Below, in pieces: positions 35,806-46,878 of a stretch of 64,000 nt of DNA. The stretch comes from Bradysia coprophila (lineage: Eukaryota; Arthropoda; Insecta; Diptera; Sciaridae): contig NW_023503450.1 in assembly GCF_014529535.1 (NCBI RefSeq), forward strand, positions 1-64,000, given 5' to 3'. The notes below the pieces were generated by a model that had not been told where the DNA came from, searched no databases, and saw only the letters and a list, made by a program, of their open reading frames with translations. Both the position numbers and the translations under genes were made by a program. Each line of letters opens with the position of its first letter. Within the stretch, counting starts at the first letter, position 1.

Positions 35806-36604
35806 GCCTAGCAGGGTTAGCATGTAAGAAGTGCCCCCAAAGGAACTAAAGCTTATCGCGGACGCATTTTCCACAGGTTTTACACCCCTAACATGACCCA
35901 AAAATCAAATTCCAGATAATTGCTAATTACAGATTATTAACGGTTATGATCGGAAACTTGACTGGAATACATATGTTTTTGGTAGAGTATCAGCCCTAAA
36001 AAGCACGCTTGGGGAGAGTTTTTGGGCATGAGGGTGAGTTTTGTCTGTAATTTATATCTATCGATGACTGTAACTGACTGTAACAAAAAATGTCTGTATG
36101 GAGAGTAACATCTGTGATTTTTTTCAGAATTTTTGGACCCCTCCTTAGGGGTGAAGAAATTCATTCAAAAATTGTTTTGAAAAATTGGATGTGTTCTACC
36201 ATTTTTTTAAATCTGAAAATATTATGTAATATACATGTCCAGTCCATAAGACCAATCAATGGTCAAAATGCCGAGGTAGTTCTGTACCTCCAACGTATGA
36301 AAAAAAAAATCGCCGAATTTTTCTCTGAATTTTTTCCCTTAAACAGGTGTCCAAAAAATCTGAAAAAAATGCAGATGTTCCTCCATACAGACATTTTTTG
36401 AGAATTTTTACATATTTTTACGTCAACACACCAGACAGAAATAAATGAAAAACAAAATTCACATTTTCGTCAATAACTCCACTATAACTCCATTTTGGAG
36501 TTTGATACTCCACTAAAAGTAGTTCTAGGCCAAGACCTTTCGAATGATGTATCATGAGCTTTAGTTCCTTTGGGCGCAATTTTAAAATGCTAACCCTGCT
36601 AGGC
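35806..36604. mobile_element. 799-bp TIR element downstream of LANCL
   Basis: Ends GCCTAGCAGGGTTAGCAT and its reverse complement; the arms also share CCAAAGGAACTAAAGCT. Internal inverted or short repeats (CCTTAGGGG, TTTTTGGACC), no transposase ORF. The same element occurs at 56867-57275 plus 62323-62690, where it is split by the 5-kb insertion. Confidence 0.8.
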
Positions 36605-38098
36605 CCTTCCACTAATTTTTATTTATTTATTTCATGTTCATGATGCAACAGTACCATGCTTAGCTACTAGTTTTATTAGAGACGGCAGGATGGTACTAAT
36701 ATTATTATCGATGATTTTAAAACGAAACCTGTCTCTTCATTAGACCAGAACCAAAAGTCATAGTTTATTTTGATCGGCGTTGTCGATAACAGATGACAAA
36801 GCCGTAGCCGTGTGTAACTTGCTCAAGTCTATGAATGAAGTAAGTAAGGGCAAAGAAAAAGTAGTCATTTTCAGGTAAGTGTCATCTTAAAATCATCCTT
36901 CGAACAGTATCTTCTTTTTGATCAGTCGAAATTCCTAGAGAAATCATGCGCAAGTTTCTGCAACGATTTTTTTTTGCAATATTTTCTTTATGAAACAAAG
37001 TGAGAGCGGTGTTTGTACGGTTTGCACCACTCGCAATTCTTCCCCAAAAAATTCCGAATAATAAGCTGACAATATAGTTAGTAATTTAAGAAACTTCAGT
37101 TTCTGTTTCGAATCGCAAAAGGTCAGCGAACAGTTAACTCCCTTCAATAATGAAAACAAACCATTAGCTGCTTGATAGTACAAACATGTATTTGTTTTTT
37201 TTTTTTTTGGAAACATTGAAATAGACATTATGCAATGATAATTAAATTAATAACAACAGTTTCTGTAGATAGTAGTTATAATATCAATAAATAAATAATT
37301 TTCTCTAAACGATCGTCTTTTTTCTATCATAAATATACAAAATAAAAATTGTGTAAAAAATAAAAACAAAATATAAATCACAGATGAAATTAGCTGCTCC
37401 AGAACAAGCAAATTAGTAAAAATAAAAATTCAAGTGTAAAAACAGAATACTATGAAAAGATTGCAATTGGTTGTTTTTTTTTGATTGTGTATAAGTTCGT
37501 TTATAAGTTTTATTTGGTTGTTGTTGTTTCTTATCCTTAAAATTATTCGTTTGTTAGGATCATTTCTCTTTATTTTATTGGTTGGGGTTTTATTTAATTT
37601 TAGTTGGTTGTGTGTTTATCTATTTATTTGTTTGGAATTTATTATAATATATTGCTTTTTATTGTTTATGTTTGATTTGCTATTAGTTGTGTCTTCATTT
37701 TTACTAATTTTTGTTGATGGTTCTAAACGTATGGAAAACAATAAAAGAAAAATCTTATTTTACTATGATCGTTTTGTTTGTTTTGTTTCAATTTCAAACT
37801 CTTCTAAATTTAAATATTATTTTTATAAAAAAATAAGCTTTTTTTCATATTTGATGTATAATGCATTGAATGCGCGATGTTTCAAAATTTTGTTGGTTTT
37901 TTGTTTTTAAAATTATTTGGTCTCTCTAGTTTTATTATGTCCAAAAAACAAAATGATAACAGAAACAAATCTTCCATTTAATTCTTTACTATTTTCTATT
38001 CATTTAACATTTAACTTTACTTATCTTGAAACATTTGATGTTTGGAATTTGGTTACATTATTTATTTACTCGAATATAATATTTTATTTCATTTATTG
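36605..38098. other. AT-rich downstream flank of the duplicated block
   Basis: Includes the DRE-like motif at 36774. The sequence from about 36605 to 37911 recurs at 62690-64000. A T-rich 141-codon ORF at 37485-37910 (with near-identical twin at 63574-63999) is almost all Phe/Leu/Ile and looks like low-complexity DNA, not a gene. No recognisable coding exon. Confidence 0.5.
36774..36815 (+). promoter_or_regulatory. DRE-like ~40-bp motif
   Basis: TCGGCGTTGTCGATAACAGA, then TGACAAAGCCGTAGCCGTGTGTAAC-like sequence. Third copy of the intergenic motif; it lies downstream of LANCL and is carried along in the duplication (about 62864-62905). Confidence 0.5.
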
Positions 38099-38099
38099 A

Positions 38100-38131
<32 letters not shown>
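38099..38131. repeat. (ATC)n microsatellite
   Basis: About ten uninterrupted CAT/ATC triplets. Confidence 0.95.
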
Positions 38132-38689
38132 AATATATTATTGTATATATATTAATGACAGCTTTTATATATATTTACATATATTGTGTAACATAATAAT
38201 TTTCAATTCAATCCAATATTTCATAAAAAAATCTTTCTTAAGAAAGTATTATCAATTTTTGTCTTCATTTCCATACAAAATCAAGAAAAAAGCGAACTAA
38301 CATGCAAGAACAAAAGAGAGAAAAGCTCAACGAATTCACCACTAACTGTGTGGATTTGGAGGAAATAATCTTTGGCGAAAAAAAAAGCTTTGGTGTAGGT
38401 GTTTCTCTGTTATTTAAGCTCTTTGGTTTATTTACAGCGACTTGCTGAGTACGAGGCTTTAAGGTTGATTGAATGAAACGATATCTTTATATGGAAAATA
38501 GTAGAAATAGTAGAATTCAGTGTATTTGTGCATTGTTCACCGATGAAAGACATTATTTTCAACCGTCCTTACAAAATACAATTGCAAGAAGCAGACTCTC
38601 GACTTTTAATGTTAACAAATATGTAAAACAAAAATCGAAAATATTGAATCAAAATCGTATTCACGCGTAGCCGCCCTAATTATGTTTTA

Positions 38690-38770
38690 AAGGCAAGACT
38701 GCAGCGCCGTAATCGTGGCCACTTTATAAAGTAATTTTAAAATTGTGGAATCTATATGGATTTTGGGTTA
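38690..38770. repeat. Diverged fragment resembling the arm of the 5-kb element
   Basis: GACTGCAGCGCCGTAATCGT and GGCCAC, followed by ATTGTGGAATCTATATGG, resemble the arm segment at 62187-62250 (GACTGCAGCGCCGTCATTGC, then TTGTGGATTCCATTG). Probably an older relic of the same transposon family. Confidence 0.5.
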
Positions 38771-39217
38771 AGTAGAATTAGCATCTTCAAATATGTCGAA
38801 AGTTTATTTTCTGGGACTGTAAATTGATGTGTTCGTTGGTTGTATAAACGGTTATTAAGCGTAGATCGCACTATACTCTGGAAAGTGAAATGTAAAGTAA
38901 ACGACAAGTAAGTTTCAATTGGTCTTATACCCTTTTTCCTTCCGCTTCTCCTCAAGGAGGCTATATACTGTTGTGAAAACTAGCGGGCCGAAGCGGTAGT
39001 CTTTATAGGGAAATAGATAAAGAGAGCGTTGGATGTGAAAGTGGAAAAAAAAAATTAGTCCGAATTTGTATCATTAGCCCCGTTGATGTGAAAGGTGACT
39101 GACGATTTGGGACAACTTTTAACTTCGACGACCTACCTTTAAATTCATTTTTTGTTCAATGAATCGGAATCAAAATTCAAAGAGAGAGAGAGAGAGAGAG
39201 AGAACTCTGCTCCGCTG
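38771..39217. other. Noncoding, with a (GA)n run
   Basis: Unremarkable AT-rich DNA with an AG dinucleotide run at 39181-39202. No gene recognised. Confidence 0.4.
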
Positions 39218-39647
39218 AACTGGTACATTTTCTCATAGATTTGATGGATTACATTGAATTTTACTGGAATTTAGTTCGACAATTAAAAAAAAGAAACTGT
39301 TCAGATAATTTGTTCTCGCAGCAATCTTTATTTTAGAAGAGTTTCAAAATTTTCAATACACGTGTAAAATCAATTTTCTTTGTTGATAAGTTTCGACAGT
39401 AATGCGAGCATTTGTTTTCGCTCTTCTGCCTCAGTTTTGAGACGAGAAATTTGAAGCTCTTCTTTCTTATTCTCTGCTTCAGCCTTCATCACTTCTTTTT
39501 TATATTGGAACTTTTGAAAATCTTCTAAAATAAAGATTGCTGCGACAACAACTTATCTGAACAGTTTCTTTTTTTTTTAATTGTCGAACTAAATTCCAGT
39601 AAAATTCAATGTAATCCATCAAATCTATGAGAAAATGTACCAGTACT
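39218..39647. mobile_element. 430-bp TIR element carrying a transposon-type coiled-coil tail
   Basis: Inverted arms of about 125 bp: ACTGGTACATTTTCTCATAG at the left, its complement at the right; both arms contain GAATTTAGTTCGACAATT and AACTGTTCAGATAA. The short interior is occupied almost entirely by the minus-strand ORF described separately. A deletion derivative of a larger transposon or a MITE with captured coding sequence. Confidence 0.88.
39370..39525 (-). pseudogene. Coiled-coil C-terminal tail of a transposon-type (Myb/SANT-like) protein
   Basis: Minus strand, 51 codons then TGA, open from an acceptor-like TTTTAG before the first codon. The peptide is Lys/Glu-rich and heptad-like (FQYKKEVMKAEAENKKEEL, ISRLKTEAEERKQMLALLSK). 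Such tails end many insect Myb/SANT-like DNA-binding proteins associated with Harbinger-type transposons. The DNA-binding part is absent. I judge it a last-exon fragment held inside the TIR element, not a functional gene. The family assignment is inferred from composition only. Confidence 0.5.
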
Positions 39648-40569
39648 AAGTCTTACCCTTCAAAAACTCACATCCACAACCCCGGCTCAATTTATCATAA
39701 ATATTACCACCAAAATTTTGAACACACTCAAATATCGAACGCATAATTCGAACGATTCACAATGGTCGAAGTTTTTTGACAGGAACATTACCGTGTACGT
39801 TTTCGTTTATGTTGGAATATTACTGTTTTTGCCCGAGAGCTGGCGTCCCCAATTAATGTTATTCGTTCTCCACTTGATTCTCTTTTCTACTTCTGCAATT
39901 CGAGTCACAAAAACTTACTGTAATTATACATGCCGATCACTTGACACAAAACGGAATGTATTAAACATTACCATTCATTTTGTAATGTCATGTCAATTCC
40001 AATAGCCAAACCAAAAACAGAACGGTATATATCTCGTCTCCTTGCCATTTAAACCTAGATTGATGGCATTAATTTGTCAGGATTTGGAATTAAATTGCAT
40101 GTTGTTGACATTGCCAAGTTTATCTCCTATACCTTTTTCCTTTCATAAGTTTCATGTGAAAGTTGCCCCTGCTCGAAACATATCCACATCGAGTCGAGTT
40201 GTAACAAAGTGCCAGAGGCGATAAATTTTCGTTTGTATACCCCGTAATTGACGTAAGTATTACTGAAAATGAGATTTATTGAAAAATTTGCCGTAACTGT
40301 TTGTTTCATTAAATTGTTGTATAGCTGAAAGTGTTTGAATGTGAGCTGCAAGACAGAGGTATATTCGTAACTTTTCACTGCAATTTTTTATAGAATGATA
40401 AATCAAATTTACTTTTCGGCGTCTTTATAATCATAAATGGGTAGCATTTAAATTTGATGCTCACATTCCCGGCAATTTCCATGCAGCGTGTGAGTCTTCC
40501 GTCTCTTTCACACTTTACTTCTTGAACTGTATTTGTCTCTTTCTCACTTGTTTGATTGAGTGCGTTCAC
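39648..40569. other. Noncoding stretch
   Basis: Several short ORFs up to 95 codons on both strands, none with recognisable domains or codon bias. No repeat structure noticed. Confidence 0.4.
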
Positions 40570-40630
40570 TTAAGGCCAGTTCATACTCGCATACATTTTT
40601 GCGATATATGCGACCATGAACTGGCCTTAA
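40570..40630. repeat. 61-bp hairpin (member A)
   Basis: TTAAGGCCAGTTCAT at the left end and ATGAACTGGCCTTAA at the right are perfect inverted repeats; inside lies GCGATATATGCGACC. A sister hairpin with the same interior is at 51194-51250. Confidence 0.8.
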
Positions 40631-41001
40631 ATGTAATGTGGATAGCTAATGTATCTTGCATTGAACGCAATAGAAAGAATGTAATATGGATAGCAATGGT
40701 TATTGCCACGTTAATACTACCAGTCCATTTCTTTTCGATTACCTTTGTTCTCGTCTTCGTCCTTCTCCCAACCCATTCGTCCATTTTTAAACACTTAATG
40801 TACGTATAAAGTAAAAAAACGAGCCATCAGAACAGTCGGAGCGTTTGCTGCGACTGAGCCCCGTACAAACCCGTATATCTATTGCGTACGTGACCCTAGT
40901 GCGTCTGTCACCCTACTTTGACCGTAAGCCTATGCGCCGGTTAAAGTAGTTAAAGTAAAATTATTATGTAATCTTGGAAATTGCGCATAGCGCAATTACG
41001 A

Positions 41002-42265
41002 AGCCCCGTACGACGTTCCTCTCAAATAAAACAAAAATTTCAAATAGCCCTAAAATTTTAATTTATTGAGAGGCCTAAGGCCAAGTTACGGTCTTAGTCC
41101 AACGACCCAAATTTATTTTTTTTCCAACAGTATTCTATTCGGCCTTCGATTACCTTCCAAATGAAACAAAAATTAGGAAAATCGGATGAAATTTACTCGA
41201 GTTATATGTAAAATACACATAGGGACCTAGTAGCGGCCTTAGTCCAAGGACCCAAATTTAATTTTTTTTCAACAACATTCTATTCGGTGTTCGATTATCT
41301 TTCAAATGAAGCAAAAATTACGAAAAACGGATGAAATTTACTCGAGTTGTATGTAAAATACGCATAGGGCCCTAGTAGCGGCCTTAGTCCGAGGACCCAA
41401 TTTTTTTTTTTTTTTTCAACAACATTCTATTCGGCTTTTGATTACCTTCCAAATGAAACAAAAATTACGAAAAACGGATGAAATTTGCTCGAGTTATATG
41501 TAAAATATACATAGGGCCCTAGTAGCGGCCTTAGTCCAAGGACCCAAATTTAATTTTTTTTTTCAACAACATTCTATTAGGTGTTCGATTATCTTTCAAA
41601 TGAAACAAAAATTACGAAAAACGGATGAAATTTACTCGAGTTGTATGTAAAATACGCATAGGGCCCTAGTAGCGGCCTTAGTCCGAGGACCCAAATTTAA
41701 TTTTTTTTTCAACAACATTCTATTCGGCTTTCGATTACCTTCCAAATGACACAAAAATTACGAAAAACGAATGAAATTTACTCGAGTTCTATGTAAAATA
41801 CACATAGGGCCCTAGTAGCTTTTCACTTCTAAGGCCCTAACTCACGGTCCACTCACCCAATTTTAAAAAACTTTTTTTTCCTGGATTGGTATTGACAATA
41901 CCTATCATTTGCCGTGTCATTTACATTTCCATCGTTTATTTTGCCATAAATATCACCAAAAGACCTTAAATCACTTAGGTGGCCCTAACTCACGAAGGGC
42001 CGACCCGAATATGCCCATCTTCGAACTTAGCCTCACTATTTTGACTATCTTTCAGGGAAAAAAAATTTTTTGAAATCGGATTTGATTTACTCAAGATATC
42101 GACGTGACGGACAGACGGACAGACGGACAGACGGCCCAAATTTTTATTGCGGATTCGTCATCTATGAACATAGGCAAACACTTTGCCCTCACCGTCTGCT
42201 TCGAATTCCATCAATTACACACGGCATCGTAATCCTATAAGCCCCTTCGTACTTCGTACGGGGCT
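41002..42265. mobile_element. 1.26-kb element with ~15-bp TIRs and internal tandem repeats
   Basis: The left end AGCCCCGTACGACGT and right end ACTTCGTACGGGGCT are inverted repeats. Inside are five tandem units of about 145-147 bp (ends of the TTAGTCC anchor at 41100, 41245, 41390, 41537 and 41684), each with TTCTATTCGG, ATTACCTTCCAAATGA and GATGAAATTTACTCGAGTT. Near the right end is a GACGGACA repeat (42106-42132). No transposase ORF. An additional AGCCCCGTACAAACC sits upstream at about 40857, so a larger boundary is possible. Confidence 0.75.
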
Positions 42266-43093
42266 AAAAACGTTGTCAAAGTTTGTTGTCCTTGCCGAAG
42301 ACATGTCGCAAATCGTATATGTATTTAGTTTATCTGCTGAAGCTTTGTATGATCTTTGTGCATGTTTTCTACACTTTTTTGTTTCAAATTTCGATTGTAA
42401 CTGTTATTGACTGTTATTTGTATGTACTATATACATCACCAAAATTCATAGCAGATGTTTTGGAAGTTTGATGGACGCAACCAGCGTCACTTATTTATAT
42501 TTCGCAGTTTTTGTGCGATTAACTATCGGAAACAATTTCCGTTGAGCATCAGATGCGAAATTTAACTTGTTTTCGCTTGTCAGCCAATTGAAATTGTTGA
42601 GGCCGAGAATAAATCTCTTCACCGTACAATTTGATTCAGACAAAGGTCGTGTATCTAAATGTACTACTTGGGTGGGTCAGACCCCTTGACTGATAAGATT
42701 TTGCTTCATTTTATTAAATTACACTGACTGATACAGTTCTGAGATGCTTACATTTTTATCACCGATTTAAGAATTAAAATCGACTTGCAACGGAAAGCAA
42801 AAATACTAAGTCTAAATTTTCATAACAGCTCCCGAATCGGCAACATTTTCAATTTCGCTTTTCCGAGGGTGTAGCAACGACGTCCACTTGCTCATACTAT
42901 ATTTTAGTATCGAAACTGCACTTTCAATTAAAGCGGTAAACTTTGGAACGAAACGTTCAAGCATGAGGTCATGAGGTCATGAGGTGCTTCGGTCCTGTTG
43001 TTATCTACTCCATAGCACGGCAGATGAATTTGACATTTACAGCTATGACAATTGATCGTAAGTTCCTTACTGACATGTTGAGACAGATGGTAA
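42266..43093. other. Noncoding stretch
   Basis: No gene recognised. It includes a short direct repeat GGTCATGA (42966-42983). Confidence 0.4.
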
Positions 43094-43320
43094 AGTTCGG
43101 GTAAAGTGTCAGTGATAAAGAATGGTTGGTAGAATATTTTTATGGTGTTCCCAAGAAAATGGCGGCCACCTTGGATTTTGACATTTCGACGAAATTTTCG
43201 GTATTTGGGCATGTAGAGAGTTCGGGTAAAGTGTCAGTGATAGAGGATGGTTGGTAGAATATTTTTTTGGTGTTCCCAAGAGAATGGCGGCCATCTTGGA
43301 TTTTGACATTTGGACGATGT
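43094..43320. repeat. Two-unit direct repeat, period 125 bp
   Basis: Units start at 43094 and 43219 with AGTTCGGGTAAAGTGTCAGT and share GGTTGGTAGAATATTTTT, GGTGTTCCCAAGA and ATGGCGGCC. No coding potential that I would defend; overlapping short minus-strand ORFs simply translate the repeat. Confidence 0.85.
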
Positions 43321-44122
43321 AAGATGTTTGACGAGATGTGTTTCACGCGATTATGTGTTTGACAGGATTAGTGTTTCACGGGCGATGATAAATTATACTT
43401 TAAAATTTTGTTAGTAAAGTGAAAAGATGAGCAGCAACGGACACGGTGGTCTTCATTTAATTTCATTATACAATTGAAGCGCTTTGAATGCAACAGCAAA
43501 CAACCAATGTTGTGCATAAATAAATCATTTTTTGTTGGAACAAAAGGGGGAAATATTATCACTACTTTGACCTTTCGGTCAATTATTGTATACAGAGATC
43601 AAGTTCAGATCGGTCATTGTTGTTGTTTTTTTTTTCTCAAGCAATATTATCGACAGCGAGGAACCACCACAACAACCGATGAGCTTTTGGTAATTTGATC
43701 TTACATTAGCAAATAATTACAAGAACAATATAGACTCAATTTGTGCTATGCGTCTAACTGCGAGGATAGATGGAGAGTTCTTTGTATAAATCAAACTTCG
43801 ACAAACCCACTGACCCAAACTTTAGAGGTAAAAAAAACTTGACCTGACCCGGTTTTCCAGGTAACATGCCAGGTTCGACCCGGGCTTCAGTCGTTCCCTT
43901 ATTTCAATTTAAGCCTGATATTGTTAAACTTTTAGAGACAGTAAGCACATCGTAACAAAATGAACAAATCCGTCTTTTCACTGTGTATACGAGAATACCA
44001 GAGCTCATCACTTAATCGTGTCGTCGTTGTCAAAAACAGATGACTACGAACGTTTAAAAACCAATTCAATTTTATGATAAGGTCAAGTCAACGCATCCAG
44101 CACTGAGCCGGCTGCATGGACA

Positions 44123-44276
44123 GAATAAAAAGAGGTAGACCCGTTCTCGTTCAGTTTGTTTTCGTCGTGCTTAGTGAACGGCTGTATTTTCCAGAAACCT
44201 CCTCTTACAAACGACGCGACGCCATTGATTAATAAATTTGTGTATTCTGTGCTATTTTAACGATTTTTTCCCAATG
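44123..44276 (+). promoter_or_regulatory. Candidate TATA/Inr promoter and 5' untranslated exon
   Basis: AATAAAAAGA (44123-44132) lies about 30 bp before TTCAGTTTG, whose A at 44153 would be the start site (TCAGT is the insect Inr). The following about 124 bp contain no ATG and end AATGTAAGTAG, a strong splice donor. The coding exon could be the one at 46164, preceded by acceptor TTATTTTGTAG. A degenerate copy of the DRE-like motif (GTCGTCGTTGTCAAAAACAG) lies about 120 bp upstream of the start site. Confidence 0.5.
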
Positions 44277-45591
44277 TAAGTAGTTGAAGGCTTTGTTTTT
44301 TTTCAGTTTGTTCATTCATCAGTTTTTCATTTTAATTACGAAAGTCAAATATTGTCGGCGTATGGTGCAATAACACATTGCCGTGATAATGTGAACTTCC
44401 TCTACTATTTTTTTTTCGGATGATAATTTATCGACTCAGTTAAACAAGTTTATGCGAAGAAAACAATTGTGAACTGTCGACTTACGATAAAAGGCTGGTG
44501 GGTCACTTATCTACCAAGAAACTAATAAAATGACTTAACGATACTTGTTTGTATCGGTCGATAAGGAATATATTAATTGTATACTGGCAGAAGAAATGCC
44601 GTAATTATCTTCCATTTTTGAATTTAAACATTTTTCATACATTTTGAAGGTTCTACATTTACATTAGACGCAAAAGTAACCACGTGAGCAACAGCAGATT
44701 TTTAGTCACGATCGAAGTCGTTACGTTTAGTTGTAATTTTTAAAAAAAGGTGAACTTGACGTACAATGAATGGAGAATGTGTTACTAAATTTGCTTCCAG
44801 TTTAAGCCCTATTTTAAGGTCAATATGTTTGCAATTTGAGTGGATAGACCTTTTCAAAACCATTAACTAAAGCTATTTATTTAAACAGAAAATATTTGAT
44901 TGACTTAAACAGCAGCTCCAATGACATATCGGAAAAAATAGATCTCTATTCCTCTATTGTCCCACTTATCTTGTCGATTCACACAGACCCTTCTTCTTCT
45001 TCTTTTTCAGACTGTTTCTATCCACTGCTGGATGTAGGCTTCCCCAATTTCTTTCCATTTCCCACAGATCCGCTCGATAAAAAATGTAAGTATTTTATTT
45101 TATTACCACCAACGGGGTCAAACCCCTACTGGCGTACAAGAAATTACAGTTGTCAATGTTACAATAACGAGTTCAACAAACAAAATATCAAAAGTTGGTC
45201 GACAACAATTAGAACTGAGAGTACTCAATTTTGGACAAGTCAATTAAAACACAACAAATCAATCATGACAATAATAGCACAGTTCTCAAGATTGGACAAA
45301 TCCACGAAGCATTTAAAAGAAAACAAGTTCCATCATAAAATTCAGAAGCGTCGACACAATTCATCTCAGTATCAATTCATCAATCCAGTTCATAAAAAGA
45401 ACTTATCGCTCGAAACAATATTCACACTCTTCTGCTTATGCTTATGAACAAAGTCACGTATTCGAACTCCGTCTGGCCAATTGTCCATCAACATTATAGC
45501 ACTATGTTTACTAACAGGAATCGTAATTTTGTACTGCAAGAAGTTGATACTATCCACAGTCCTACCAGGCTACCCAACAGCAACGAAATGT
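44277..45591. other. Presumed intron with a repeat-like segment
   Basis: Contains a plus-strand ORF of 183 codons at 44896 that I do not recognise. Around 45010-45060 the text CCACTGCTGGATGTAGGCTT resembles a motif frequent in arthropod interspersed repeats (from memory, unverified). Nothing else supportable. Confidence 0.35.
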
Positions 45592-46011
45592 CTATTTTCT
45601 CCTTTTCAATTTTAAGTTTATTGGACACGTAAATCTTTCAAAACAATAATCACAAATTTCATTCATTAGCTCCAGTGTTTCCTGTTTCCTCCAAAGTATA
45701 TGCAACAGTTTTAACGAGCCAACAATGGCCATTGCAGCAACTTGAGCAGAAAATATTTTATCGTTCGTCTTATCATTTACAGCAAAATAAATCGAATAGA
45801 ACCATTTTAACATCCATTCCTTAACAGTTTCCTTTTCTTGTCGGCTCCGAAAACCCACTCGACGAAAGATTGTAAAAATCTTCAGAATTTGTCGATGCAA
45901 CTCTAGCCGGAACACTTTAATGCTGTGGCTGTTGTTACTTTGTTTGATGGCGAAGATCACTTGAACGGTTTTCAGCCACAGAGAGAGAAAAATTTTAATG
46001 TCCAACTCCAC
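45592..46011 (-). pseudogene. Chemoreceptor-like (odorant receptor type) N-terminal exon, probably a fragment
   Basis: One 139-codon frame on the minus strand. It reads like the first part of an insect 7-transmembrane odorant receptor: a short N-terminus, then ILKIFTIFRRVGF, a hydrophobic segment (AAMAIVGSLKLLHILW) and RKQETLELMNEICD, which fits the RRKxIxELxDEL segment after TM2. The expected TM1 region is poor. Downstream on the minus strand short in-frame pieces exist, but I could not assemble the remaining transmembrane segments. It sits on the opposite strand inside the presumed intron of the 44123-46164 gene. Likely a fragment or decayed receptor. Confidence 0.4.
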
Positions 46012-46163
46012 CCACGGTCAGCTATCAAACTGTCTATATTATTCAATCGATACTTTGACAAAAATCGGTTCAGATTTACTCAAGTTAGCGTGTTAACAAG
46101 AAAAATTTGTGTAACACACTTTTCAGTAGTTTTTGGTGTTCCGTCTTATTTTGTAGAATAATA

Positions 46164-46603
46164 ATGGATCTCACCGTTGAGGACATAGACCGAATGGCCG
46201 CACAAGGTGGAGGCGACATTTATGCATTGGTGCGGCGGTTGGTCCAGCAGAATACCGACTTAGCGAGACGTGTAGACGAGCTAGCCGAACGTGTTTCCGA
46301 TTTGGTATGTATCTTGCATGATTTGGTATATGTGTGTGGTCTGTGCATGTCAAAGCACGTCTGCGTTTCAAAGAAAGTCTAAATGTTAATAGTTCGTTTC
46401 GTTTAGGTGAAAAGGAATGCTTGCAAGCGTGGGATCAAAGGTAACTTCGTTTTACGTTTTGGTTTAACATGTTTGGGTTTGGGTTGCAATATCCTAAGAT
46501 TAGACTAACAAATTATCTATCGTTAACAGGAACGCAGCAGCAGTGATTCGTCAGACCGTACAGTCTCCGAGCCCGAGCGCAGTCCCCGGATACAACAAAT
46601 CCA
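46164..46603 (+). CDS. Unrecognised gene, N-terminal exons with coiled-coil segment
   Basis: ATG at 46164 directly follows an acceptor (TTATTTTGTAG, ending 46159). The first coding exon, to about 46303, reads MDLTVEDIDRMAAQGGGDIY and continues with a helical, heptad-like LVRRLVQQNTDLARRVDELA and ends RVSDL before GTATGT. A second candidate exon, 46531-46603 (after AACAG), encodes a Ser/Asp/Glu-rich stretch (ERSSSDSSDRTVSEPERSPR) before GTAATT. I could not join these in phase to the downstream reading frame at 47596. I recognise no family. The start is supported by the splice context and by the candidate promoter at 44123. Confidence 0.5.
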
Positions 46604-46878
46604 ATGTAATTTTTTTTTCGTGGTTTCGTAGTTTAAATTCCTTTTTTTATCAATCCAATCAATTTATCGTGAGTGACATAAAACCAGATCGAAAGTCCTT
46701 TGTTCGCTACTCCCTGGCCTTGCTTCAGCTTGCAGGGGAATTTCGAAGTTTTCAGTAATACCCGTATGTGCAAAACCTAAGACTGGTGGGTGTAGAAAGG
46801 ACAATCATTAAGGATGTGTACACACCAGTCTCAGGATTTTGTTGTGTATTCTATCACCGATTCATTTACAATAAATTT

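Noticed and set aside
37485-37910. 141-codon Phe/Leu/Ile-rich ORF, also at 63574-63999
   Set aside because: T-rich low-complexity DNA with no start context or domain; conserved only because the block is duplicated recently.
43865-43895. tRNA T-loop-like GGTTCGACCC
   Set aside because: No matching acceptor or anticodon stem could be drawn around it.
44896-45447. 183-codon ORF
   Set aside because: No recognisable domain; part resembles interspersed-repeat sequence; kept only as a note in the intron entry.
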